DNA of 18,895 nucleotides from assembly GCA_900752785.1 (NCBI GenBank), contig CAADWP010000034.1, forward strand, positions 1 to 18,895, in the 5' to 3' direction. A model generated the notes under the pieces. It worked only from the letters and a program-made list of their open reading frames with translations, was not told the origin of the DNA and did not search any database. This DNA comes from an uncultured Ruminococcus sp. Its GTDB lineage: Bacteria > Bacillota > Clostridia > Oscillospirales > Ruminococcaceae. Shown here in pieces: positions 6,784-14,683 of the stretch. Position 1 is the stretch's first letter; the number at the start of each line of letters is the position of its first letter. A program made the position numbers and the translations under genes.

Positions 6784-6810
6784 ATAAAAGCAGACAATAT
6801 GCCTTGTCTG
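6784..6810 (-). terminator. Terminator of the defence operon
   Basis: CAGACAA (6791-6797) and TTGTCTG (6804-6810) form a perfect 7-bp stem. On the - strand it is followed by CTTTTATG. It lies 24 nt beyond the vsr stop codon. Confidence 0.6.
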
Positions 6811-6834
6811 ACTGTATTAAGAAGGTGTGTTTAT

Positions 6835-7266
6835 TCATTGCAGGTCACTTTCTATTTTGCAGAGACGTTTTTCAAGCCTTTCCAAAGTTGCATCAATTAC
6901 TTTCTTCTTAAGCTCACATTCCCATACCGTTAGTACGGTCCAACCAAGCTGCTGTAGTTCGGCAATATTCCTTTTATCTCTTTCAACATTGCTCATGATT
7001 TTTGGACGCCAATACTCTTCATTTGAGCTTGGCCACACGAATCGAGGGCAGTTGTGTTTATGCCAGAAACAGCCATTTACAAAAATAACTGTTTTGTATT
7101 TCGGCAGAACGATATCCGGACAGCCGGGTAATGCCTTTACATTTTTTCTGTATCGGAACCCTTTTGAAAAAAGGTATTTGCGTACCACTTCCTCGGGCTT
7201 TGAGTCCTTGCTCCGAATATGGGACATATTCATACTGCGAACTTCTTTTGAGTGATTATCAGCCAT
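6835..7266 (-). CDS. vsr: Vsr-type very-short-patch mismatch endonuclease
   Basis: A 143-residue protein of normal Vsr length. Vsr nicks next to T:G mismatches that arise when 5-methylcytosine deaminates, so it protects sites modified by a partner cytosine methyltransferase. Numbering coincides with E. coli Vsr: Glu25, the catalytic Asp51 in LPGCPDIV, His69, and the zinc ligands Cys66, His71, Cys73 and Cys117. His64 of E. coli is Asn here (VNGCFWHKH), a change I recall in many non-Dcm-associated Vsr proteins. The start overlaps the methyltransferase stop by 8 bp (ATGGCTGA), so the two are translationally coupled. This is the last gene of the defence operon. In such operons Vsr-like proteins may act in repair or in restriction; sequence alone does not decide. 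Confidence 0.93.
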   Translation of the reverse strand: MADNHSKEVRSMNMSHIRSKDSKPEEVVRKYLFSKGFRYRKNVKALPGCPDIVLPKYKTVIFVNGCFWHKHNCPRFVWPSSNEEYWRPKIMSNVERDKRNIAELQQLGWTVLTVWECELKKKVIDATLERLEKRLCKIESDLQ

Positions 7267-8884
7267 TTTCTTTCTCTTGGAGCAATAAGCTCTTATTTAG
7301 TGTTTGAGCAAGTTTTTTTGCAATAGACTTAGCCATAATTGGCGGAACTGCATTTCCGACTTGCTGATACTGTTTATCTTTAGATCCACAGAACACAAAA
7401 CTGTCAGGGAATGTCTGCAATCTTGCGGCCTCTCGTACACTGATAGCCCTATCAAGCGTAGGATGAATCCACATTGATTTACGAACATTTACAACTGTTC
7501 CACTTGGTTCATCGTAATCCAAACGCAAATAAATTGTGTTTTGGGTTCTGGAAGCATCGGTATATGTATTTGTTTTTAATTTATCATCGAGCGAGTGGAA
7601 ATTTTGCCCTTGCTTGATAGCCTTAAAACGCTGCATGGCAGTATCTGTTGTCTTTGTAATGATGTGATTCTTTAAAACTGCATTATTACGTAAAGATGCA
7701 GCAAGCTCATTTAATTCATCAATATAATCTATCTTTATGCCTTCCTTGTCATCTTCAAGGTCATATACAGGCGGTACAGTTTCAAGGTCCTCAATGGCAT
7801 CTCTTACTGTTCGGTATTCATCCTCATCAAAATGGCCTTTAGGAAGTGCGATTTTTGTGGCTATGCTGCGTTTAATTCCTATTACAACAAATCTCATTCG
7901 TTTTTGAGGCGCACCATAATCAGCCGCGCAAAGGACATCACTGTTTATTACATAATCATTTTCTGGAGCAGTCAAAATGCCAGTTAAATAGTCAGATACT
8001 GCAAAAGACCTTATGTTTGCCGAAAGACCGTCTTTTTTTGAATACGAATCAACTATTATATCGTTCTGGAATATTTCTTGGGCTTTACTAAGCATTCGCT
8101 GGATCATAATTGCCGGCTCAATAACCTCTGCTATTTTTTCAGAAATTATTTTTCCATCATAATATGAGATAATAGCCTTGAATGCTTTTCGAGTCTCAAG
8201 TGAGATATGATCGTTAGATTCATTTTTTAGATAAATTTTGGCTGCCTTCAGAAGTTTAGCTTTGTGCTTGTCGAGAGCTTTCTTCATTTTGGAAGGGTTC
8301 TTAGAGCTTTTGTATATTACATTCAGCACGGAATAATCATCTTCTGGCCAAAGGTATTTCGCAATAGCTGTTTCATCCTGAACAATATCGATAGCGGAAT
8401 CAAATAAGAATTTGGCGTCGAGAAGGTGAAGCGGCGTTTCCTTTACAGGAATTCCACATTCTCGAACTGTTGCCTCATCTCCGTGTTCCATATAAAATCT
8501 ATGAACTTCAGAACGAAGCATACTGACATTTTCCATTACAAATGCCTTTGGTTTAAGTTCAAGTATTGCCCGAAGATACTGCTTTACAAGCATATTGTTT
8601 CGGCTGATTGCGTGGTTCTTCTGTCTGTTGGCATTTGAAAACCCCTGACACGGCGGTCCGCCAATTACAACATCAAAAGTTCCATATTTCTTTTGTATTT
8701 CTTTGTAATCAGCTTTGCATACATCGCCGAGCACTTCAACATTTGGATGGTTCGCTCGATATGTAGCCTGCATATCAGGATTATTCTCGAATGCAACTTT
8801 TATATTATACTTATTTGTCTGCATAAAACCGAGGCTCAAGCCTCCAGCCCCAGCAAACAAATCAATTACTGAGTATTTTCCCAT
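7259..8884 (-). CDS. dcm: DNA (cytosine-5) methyltransferase, Dcm type
   Basis: A 541-residue C5-cytosine methyltransferase, the modification arm of the operon. Motif I DLFAGAGGLSLGF lies at 8-20, motif IV GGPPCQGFS at 75-83 with nucleophile Cys79, motif VI ENV at 118-120, motif VIII QKRMRF at 327-332, motif IX around 454-490 (RLDYDEPSGT, VREAARLQTFPD), and motif X QVGNAVPP at 508-515. The gap between motifs VI and VIII is about 200 residues, where simple enzymes have about 45; the extra part is helical and lysine-rich. The target recognition region between VIII and IX is about 115 residues, and the target site cannot be predicted. The ATG has AAGGAGAT 8 nt upstream. It follows the AIPR gene after 14 nt and overlaps vsr by 8 bp. 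Confidence 0.96.
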   Translation of the reverse strand: MGKYSVIDLFAGAGGLSLGFMQTNKYNIKVAFENNPDMQATYRANHPNVEVLGDVCKADYKEIQKKYGTFDVVIGGPPCQGFSNANRQKNHAISRNNMLVKQYLRAILELKPKAFVMENVSMLRSEVHRFYMEHGDEATVRECGIPVKETPLHLLDAKFLFDSAIDIVQDETAIAKYLWPEDDYSVLNVIYKSSKNPSKMKKALDKHKAKLLKAAKIYLKNESNDHISLETRKAFKAIISYYDGKIISEKIAEVIEPAIMIQRMLSKAQEIFQNDIIVDSYSKKDGLSANIRSFAVSDYLTGILTAPENDYVINSDVLCAADYGAPQKRMRFVVIGIKRSIATKIALPKGHFDEDEYRTVRDAIEDLETVPPVYDLEDDKEGIKIDYIDELNELAASLRNNAVLKNHIITKTTDTAMQRFKAIKQGQNFHSLDDKLKTNTYTDASRTQNTIYLRLDYDEPSGTVVNVRKSMWIHPTLDRAISVREAARLQTFPDSFVFCGSKDKQYQQVGNAVPPIMAKSIAKKLAQTLNKSLLLQEKENG

Positions 8885-8898
8885 TTCAACATATCTCC

Positions 8899-10977
8899 TT
8901 ATCCCTTGAATCCATTTGCCTTTGCTTCTTCAAGTAATGTAAGAAGCTGAACACTTTGATATGCGCTCGGAAATTGAACTGGAATTTTCAAAGCATATTT
9001 CATGGCTTTAATCTGATCAGGAGAAAAAGCTACTTTCTTTGCCAACACAAAATCATTTAGCTTTGCCCAGAAATCTGCACCGAGTTCAAGGACTTTCGCT
9101 TGTGCTTCAACATTAGAAATCAGTTTTTGATCCTGTTTTGCTTCCTTTTCCGCAGACCTCGTATCGTCTTTACTTACTAATACCGTATCGAATTCTGAAG
9201 GAAGGCGAAGGCTGCACTTCTTTACGTCATCCCAGCAGGCATCTCTTTTACACCACTGAGTTACATTGATTGTTCCACGAGAGGGATCTGTAATTTTGTC
9301 AAATACATACTTTGTTATCTTTACCAGCTCATTTGTAACAATATCCGGGACGCATTGACGAGTCCAAATCTGCTGAAGATCAAGATCCATGTCCGGATAT
9401 TGTGACTCAACTAACAGATGCAGCAAAGCAATGGAGTATGTAACTATATTTGCACGATAGCCTTGTTCAAACCAAGGCTGATGAGACACTATCCACTCTG
9501 TATGTTTGAATAGAATTGCCAAAGACACTGTATCCTTAAAATATTTGTCGTTGAACTGGGCATCAGACTTATTCCATGCTTCGTCAATCGTTTCTGCAAA
9601 CCTCATAAAGTTTGTCTGGGCACCTTTACTGACTACTTGCGGCATACCTGCCCAAGAGCCGCGATACTTTGCAAGATCAGTTTTAGTAATAACCTGCTTT
9701 TTAGGATTCTGTGCCGTGAATTTATCTTTTTGAGCCTTTGTCATGCGCATCTGTGCCTGTAAATATTGACCGCGCGCACGTTCATAGAACCATTTCGTTT
9801 CATACTGAGCACCACCGGATGCAGGAGCAAAAACACGCCGTGATATCTGTTTCATGCGAATGTGGAAAGGATGTGTAGCGAAAAAGTCTGCGTCACTGAC
9901 TTTGTTTTGGCTATTTGACGAGCGAGAAATGTTTCTAATTAAATCGCTCGACTTATCGGCATCATTATCTACTTCTGTCAGTTTCATCTGAACATAAATT
10001 TGATTCAGATCAGCGTCATCTTTATGTCTTGCATTTGAAAGGGAGGCCGTGGTCTGTCCGCCGTTGATTATCTGAAAATCGCGAGCATAAGTAATAAATT
10101 TTCCTTCTGGCGTTGATTCAAACTGTAGGTCCATAGCTGTAGCAGAAACGCCGTTATTGTATGCAAAAAAATTCTGAGGAATTCTCAATATAGTTTCTTT
10201 GATCTTTTTATTAACTGCAACCTTTGTTGACAAGAAAGAGCGAACATTTCCTTCTAACAGCTGACTGCCATATATATCATAAACATCGGCTAAAACTGTG
10301 CCTGGAATAATGCAGAGATAGCTATGATAGTCTTCGCTGTTGGCGTTGCTTGCCTCCAAGCACGGAATGCCTTTGCCGTTTGTATATGCTTTAAAGTCGA
10401 TCTCGATATCCTGGCGGCCAAGATCTGAAAAACACACTCGGTATATTCTGTCGATATCCCAAATCTGACGCTCGACAGGAATATTATTGATAGTTCTTGA
10501 CTCCATTTCACTGATACGATTGCTCATGAAGCCGTCAGTAAGCAATATCAGGCGATATTTCCTAATACGTTCTTTATGAAAACGAAGTTGCTCAATCAAG
10601 TCTGATGCCGGAGTGCTCGGTTCAACTTCACGGAACAACTTGCCGCCGTATGCTTCTTCAATAAAATGAATCAAAAAATCAAATTGCTGAGTAGCATATG
10701 TCCTGGTTACGGTATCTCGTTTTTCGTCGCCAGTATAATCGGCGATTATCAGGTTAAACGTGTAGTCAAATTCGTCCAACACGTATCCATCTACTCTCAG
10801 CTTTTTCGAACCGCTTTTACCAAGATAGAAAGCAGCAGTAAAATCAGAAAGAACTTCGGCATTTATAAGATAACCGCTTGCAACGCTAACAAATGCAGCA
10901 TTAGAGCCAGAGCCTTCAGTAGCGGCAGTCGCCTTTACCTCTTCTAAAAAATCCTTGTGAAATTCATGCACATCCAT
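8899..10977 (-). CDS. AIPR-family (abortive infection phage resistance) protein
   Basis: A 692-residue protein of the AIPR family (Pfam PF10592). The hallmark segments are present: FFAYNNGVSATA (about 268-279) and IINGGQTTASL (about 304-314), along with an N-terminal region reading DGYVLDEFDYTFNLIIADY that is typical of relatives. The family has been linked to phage resistance and sits in restriction-modification-like operons; its biochemical activity is not established. No membrane segment or signal peptide is seen. The start has AGAGGA 8 nt upstream, inside the 3' end of the preceding gene, and only 3 nt separate the two reading frames. The distance to the methyltransferase is 14 nt, so it is clearly in the same operon. 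Confidence 0.9.
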   Translation of the reverse strand: MDVHEFHKDFLEEVKATAATEGSGSNAAFVSVASGYLINAEVLSDFTAAFYLGKSGSKKLRVDGYVLDEFDYTFNLIIADYTGDEKRDTVTRTYATQQFDFLIHFIEEAYGGKLFREVEPSTPASDLIEQLRFHKERIRKYRLILLTDGFMSNRISEMESRTINNIPVERQIWDIDRIYRVCFSDLGRQDIEIDFKAYTNGKGIPCLEASNANSEDYHSYLCIIPGTVLADVYDIYGSQLLEGNVRSFLSTKVAVNKKIKETILRIPQNFFAYNNGVSATAMDLQFESTPEGKFITYARDFQIINGGQTTASLSNARHKDDADLNQIYVQMKLTEVDNDADKSSDLIRNISRSSNSQNKVSDADFFATHPFHIRMKQISRRVFAPASGGAQYETKWFYERARGQYLQAQMRMTKAQKDKFTAQNPKKQVITKTDLAKYRGSWAGMPQVVSKGAQTNFMRFAETIDEAWNKSDAQFNDKYFKDTVSLAILFKHTEWIVSHQPWFEQGYRANIVTYSIALLHLLVESQYPDMDLDLQQIWTRQCVPDIVTNELVKITKYVFDKITDPSRGTINVTQWCKRDACWDDVKKCSLRLPSEFDTVLVSKDDTRSAEKEAKQDQKLISNVEAQAKVLELGADFWAKLNDFVLAKKVAFSPDQIKAMKYALKIPVQFPSAYQSVQLLTLLEEAKANGFKG

Positions 10978-10980
10978 AAC

Positions 10981-11913
10981 TTAGTCCTCTTTTTTTCTAA
11001 ATGTTTCTATCGACGGTAAATCAATACGATACTGTGCTTCAACAACTGCCGACGGCACATTGCCTTTCGTCAGCCGCGGAAACTTCGATGAGACACAATA
11101 TATTCGTTTTTCTGCTAATTTAAAACGATAAGCCGAATATTCGTCTGCATTTTTGCTTTGATACCCGCACTTTGCCAATTTAAGTTCAAGCAAGTCTTTA
11201 TTAGATTGCGTCAGGATTTTTGAAGCAACCATCTCAACCGCTTCGTTCAGGGATATGGTAGTGGTTCCATTTGATGTCGTTTTATCGAGAAAATATACGA
11301 TAAGTGTTCCTTCGTCCGAACGATCGAATTGTTGCAGTGACGACACCTGAACGGAAGTTCCGGCAATAATCGTAGTTTTTATTTTTGCCCACCCATTTTT
11401 AAAGTTGAAATCCTGATCTGCACCTTCCGGACCAACCCATTCTCCGAGTGCTGTGCTTTCACTGTGTTTATCAATAAGATCGGCTAAATACATCAGCTCT
11501 CCTATAAGGCCCTTCTGACTATGCGGCGGCAATAATCCATTGCCGATTTGATGTAAAAGCCTAAGCCACTTTTTGTATTGTGCTGCAATCTTTTCAATGG
11601 GTTCTGGATCATCTTTTGAAGCACTCATAAGATCCCAACAAAGTTTGACAAATATCTCATCCAAAGAAGGATAGTTCAGAGAAAATCGCAAAGCATAAGA
11701 GTTATCACGCAAAAGTATATTCTCAACATTTATTGCTTGTGAAGATGATATTTTCTCGAGTTTTCCTGTGTTCAATACAATAAAACACTTTTGTGAATCA
11801 GATAAATAACCTATATGAAATGATAGCGAATGTTCGTCAGAAACAAGCAGAAATCCGCCAGTATACGGAGAGATGCTATTCCACTTTTCATATAAATCAT
11901 TCATCGTCATCAT
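10981..11913 (-). CDS. PD-(D/E)XK-fold protein (DUF4420 family), possibly inactive
   Basis: About 310 residues, matching the PD-(D/E)XK motif family (PF14390, DUF4420) expected at this operon position as nuclease subunit. Numbering from the first ATG at 11922, conserved parts are KGLIGELMYLADL (137-149), the GPEGADQDF acidic motif with Asp171, and the third-strand motif at 178-184 followed by VQVSSLQQFD. In relatives this strand reads E-x-K-T-T; here it is Lys180-Ile-Lys182-Thr-Thr, so the catalytic Glu appears replaced by Lys (codon AAA at 11383-11385). The start is ambiguous: ATGs at 11922, 11919, 11913, 11910 and 11904 are in frame. I chose 11913 because GAGG lies 9 nt upstream. It overlaps the Z1 gene end inside a GAT/GAC repeat. 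Confidence 0.85.
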   Translation of the reverse strand: MMTMNDLYEKWNSISPYTGGFLLVSDEHSLSFHIGYLSDSQKCFIVLNTGKLEKISSSQAINVENILLRDNSYALRFSLNYPSLDEIFVKLCWDLMSASKDDPEPIEKIAAQYKKWLRLLHQIGNGLLPPHSQKGLIGELMYLADLIDKHSESTALGEWVGPEGADQDFNFKNGWAKIKTTIIAGTSVQVSSLQQFDRSDEGTLIVYFLDKTTSNGTTTISLNEAVEMVASKILTQSNKDLLELKLAKCGYQSKNADEYSAYRFKLAEKRIYCVSSKFPRLTKGNVPSAVVEAQYRIDLPSIETFRKKED

Positions 11914-14683
11914 CGTCATCATCCTCGTCTTCTATGTCGACCCAGTTCTTCAATTCTTTAATATTAACCATATAATTCGCGGTACGCTCATTGCCGTCAT
12001 AAGGGAAACCAAGCCCAAGAGCAAATACTTGCTTGGGATCGGTTTGTTTTTTTTCAGGATTTGTATTGGTTAATATGTGAATAAGAAGAAGCGGATTGCG
12101 TTCGGTGTGCAGATATGTACTGTCTTTGCTGCTGCCGAATTCTTCTCGGAGATCTTTTATTTTTTGCTCTGATAATCCTATTTTTGTACAACCGCCTGAG
12201 CCAATACGAACATGCCGACCATATACTTTAAGCATATTTTTGCTCGTTGAATCCCATTCAAGCGGTCTCCCTTTTGGATGAATATCAACAGTAGTACCAT
12301 CAATCAGGTCAAATTCAACCGTCTGACTTGTGTCAGAGTCCTGAGGAATAGCAACATCCCAAAAATCCAATGAGCTTTCATCTGCAGCAATATATTCGGC
12401 AAGAGCAGCCGGCTGGAAGTTTAAGTTCCATGGGTGAGTTATATAGTTCCTCACAATTTCTATAACAGCCTTTTTGGGGACATTTCTCCAAATAAAAGCC
12501 TTGGTATGGTTGTCATATTCGTACTGAATGTCAATAGAAATCGACTTGATAAACGACCGACAGAGCTCCTCGTTTTCTTGTACAGAAACGGCATCTCCCT
12601 TTAACCTTGGAGTTTCAATCATTCTGCCGGAAACTGTAATTGGTCTTTTGACAGAAGTAGCTGTGCGCATTTTATTTCTTGCAGTAATGAGCAGGGAACC
12701 TGGAGCTTGTCTAACCTTAAGTCCAAAATCTTCTGGGGTTTGGTTCTGGCGCTTCATCTTGCGCAGCTCATCTTTCAATTCATTGATTGCATCTGTAATA
12801 TATCCATACCAGTCAATAGCATCTTCCGCCATCCACACTTTGAATAGATCATCGTAGTTAGGGCGGTAACCAAACCATCTTCCCATTTGGAGAAGTGTGT
12901 CATACATCATCGTGTTTCTGTAGAAATAACTTACGCATAATCCCTCCAGCGTTAAGCCTCTTGATAAGCTGTTTCCACCGACAGCAATGACACGCATTCC
13001 TATGTCTTTGTATTCATAATAGTTAAGAGACGAGGCTCCATGCTGTTGGTTTACTGACCTTACCTCAATTCTTTTTGCAGACTTGAGCAGAAAGTCACGA
13101 AGAAAGGATTCCCACGTGATTTTTGCAGCGTCTTCAAGCTGAAAATATTCCCACTCAGCATAGAGCGCTGCAATATTTTTTATCTGCATAGCTTTTTCTG
13201 TTGAAAGAGCAGAATAATTTTCGAGATCTGCTTTTATGCTCGCAACATACGCTTCAATGAGATCGGCAGTTATATTCTGAACTTTTGTAAATCTACTGAC
13301 ATTTACGAGCATAGATCGATGTTCTGTATTATCTTGACGAATATCCGAGATTGTGCAGGCAAGTATGAAATATCGAATTGCTTTTTTCATGCTTTCCGGC
13401 AAATCATACAATTCGTTTGCGAGTTCCTTTCTGTGCTTAAAAATATAGAAAGACTCTTGTTCCTCATTTTGAATTGGAATAATCGAGTCTCCATATATTC
13501 CACCAGTTCTCGTGTGACGGATTCCATCATCCCATTCATCAGCATCTCCGCTGCCGAATATTTTGTCGGCACCGATATATAAATCAGGAGTTGGAAGGAC
13601 CGTAAGGAAATCCTTCGGAAATAGGTCTCTTGTAGCTTCGTCAGTATCCGGGTCAATAAAGATATTTGCAAATGGTGTTGCAGTAATGCCCAAGTATGAA
13701 GCCTGTCTGAAGCAATTGAGAATATTTCGAATAGCTTGGTTGATTGCCGTAGGATCTTTTTCTTCGGAGTTCGTGTTTACAGAGGCGTTGTCCGCCTCAT
13801 CATCGATTAAAAGCAGGGGGAGATCAATAAGCCCGGTTTCATGATCGGCATTGTTCTCCAAAAGCCATTTATACAGATTGTTAAGGACGCTTTTATTCTT
13901 TTTCACGACAAAAAGCGCCGTTCCATTCAATGTTCGTAAATTTAAATTAAAAGCACGAAGAATTGCCTTATTAAAATCTGTTGCTACAGATGTGAAACAA
14001 GCAACGCTTTTTTCGGGACGCACCGGTGGAATTTTGCCAACGCCGACCGGCTTATTCCGTATTTCTTGCTCTGCTTTTTTATCAAGTGTATATTTACTTT
14101 CCTTGCCTACAAATTCCGCATCAAGCCGTTCTTGCGTTTGAACACGCAAATTTTCCATCATTCCGGCAAGGACTATAATTACCCTATAGCCTGCATCAGA
14201 TGCTTTGTTGCATATAGCGGTATATGTAGCGGTTTTCCCAGATTGAACATCACCCAACAACAATCCTCTCCGTTGGAAAGGACGTGCAGTATCTTTAGGA
14301 TTCCCAAGGTCATCCATTATGTCATCTGTAGTCTGATTAAGCCTGTTTACAACATCAATTCCCCAATGCTTGACGTTCTTTAAATAAGTTTTATACCGGT
14401 TCCAATAGTACCCGTCATTCTCCTGAATAAAATACCAAGATTTATGTTTTGCATCGTGGCCGCGCAGTGTTGTTGCAATGCCGATTCTGTGGAGTATATT
14501 GGTTGCCAATTCTCTTTTGACACGAATGTATTCTTCATCTGATATAGGATAAAGCGATGCAAAAATCGCACGGAAAACATCTGCTTTATCATTGATTTGC
14601 TCAAGTGTCGGCAAAGAATCGCCATATTCGCTGTTTATCGCAGTAGTAACTTGATTAATTAAGTTTTTCATATTATCAGTCAT
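11897..14683 (-). CDS. Z1-domain helicase-like ATPase
   Basis: A 928-residue protein of the Z1 (PF10593) superfamily-II-helicase-like group. Walker A GDVQSGKT lies at 144-151, Walker B IDDEAD at 293-298 and motif III TATP at 334-337. The Z1-specific GGNSLSRGLTLEG (569-581) and LLQMGRWFGYR (597-607) correspond to helicase motifs V and VI. It is expected to couple ATP hydrolysis to DNA translocation or remodelling for the nuclease partner. It ends in an acidic tail of about 11 Asp/Glu coded by a GAT/GAC repeat. The start overlaps the MORC gene stop as ATGA, with AAAGGGG about 10 nt upstream. It forms the core of the defence operon with the MORC ATPase; that partnership follows published comparative genomics. 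Confidence 0.94.
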   Translation of the reverse strand: MTDNMKNLINQVTTAINSEYGDSLPTLEQINDKADVFRAIFASLYPISDEEYIRVKRELATNILHRIGIATTLRGHDAKHKSWYFIQENDGYYWNRYKTYLKNVKHWGIDVVNRLNQTTDDIMDDLGNPKDTARPFQRRGLLLGDVQSGKTATYTAICNKASDAGYRVIIVLAGMMENLRVQTQERLDAEFVGKESKYTLDKKAEQEIRNKPVGVGKIPPVRPEKSVACFTSVATDFNKAILRAFNLNLRTLNGTALFVVKKNKSVLNNLYKWLLENNADHETGLIDLPLLLIDDEADNASVNTNSEEKDPTAINQAIRNILNCFRQASYLGITATPFANIFIDPDTDEATRDLFPKDFLTVLPTPDLYIGADKIFGSGDADEWDDGIRHTRTGGIYGDSIIPIQNEEQESFYIFKHRKELANELYDLPESMKKAIRYFILACTISDIRQDNTEHRSMLVNVSRFTKVQNITADLIEAYVASIKADLENYSALSTEKAMQIKNIAALYAEWEYFQLEDAAKITWESFLRDFLLKSAKRIEVRSVNQQHGASSLNYYEYKDIGMRVIAVGGNSLSRGLTLEGLCVSYFYRNTMMYDTLLQMGRWFGYRPNYDDLFKVWMAEDAIDWYGYITDAINELKDELRKMKRQNQTPEDFGLKVRQAPGSLLITARNKMRTATSVKRPITVSGRMIETPRLKGDAVSVQENEELCRSFIKSISIDIQYEYDNHTKAFIWRNVPKKAVIEIVRNYITHPWNLNFQPAALAEYIAADESSLDFWDVAIPQDSDTSQTVEFDLIDGTTVDIHPKGRPLEWDSTSKNMLKVYGRHVRIGSGGCTKIGLSEQKIKDLREEFGSSKDSTYLHTERNPLLLIHILTNTNPEKKQTDPKQVFALGLGFPYDGNERTANYMVNIKELKNWVDIEDEDDDDDDDE
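11902..11922. repeat. GAT/GAC microsatellite at the Z1/DUF4420 gene overlap
   Basis: The 9-mer CATCGTCAT occurs twice in tandem (11902-11910, 11911-11919) and runs into CATCCTCGT. On the - strand it codes for the poly-Asp tail of the Z1 protein in one frame and for a run of Met-Met-Thr start codons of the next gene in another. Changes by whole 3-bp or 9-bp units would keep both frames. Confidence 0.7.

Larger units (their letters stand above)
5922..6834. other. Non-coding stretch between defence and mobilisation modules
   Basis: This 913-bp stretch has no convincing protein gene apart from one possible 35-codon frame (6147-6254). It holds a candidate oriT with direct and inverted repeats (5939-6064), a GC hairpin at 6081-6100, a T-rich and AT-rich middle part, a dyad CTCGGC/GCCGAG at 6359-6364 and 6389-6394, and hairpins at 6557-6586, 6636-6679, 6707-6736 and 6791-6810. 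Two of these look like terminators for the defence operon arriving from the right. The part at 6317-6341 (TTATTTAGTTTTCAAAGAAC) resembles leader sequences often seen in Gram-positive mobile elements, by memory only. Confidence 0.6.

Noticed and set aside
6640..6933. 97-codon + strand frame across the hairpins and the vsr end
   Set aside because: It covers terminator hairpins and the 3' end of vsr; no ribosome site or family features.
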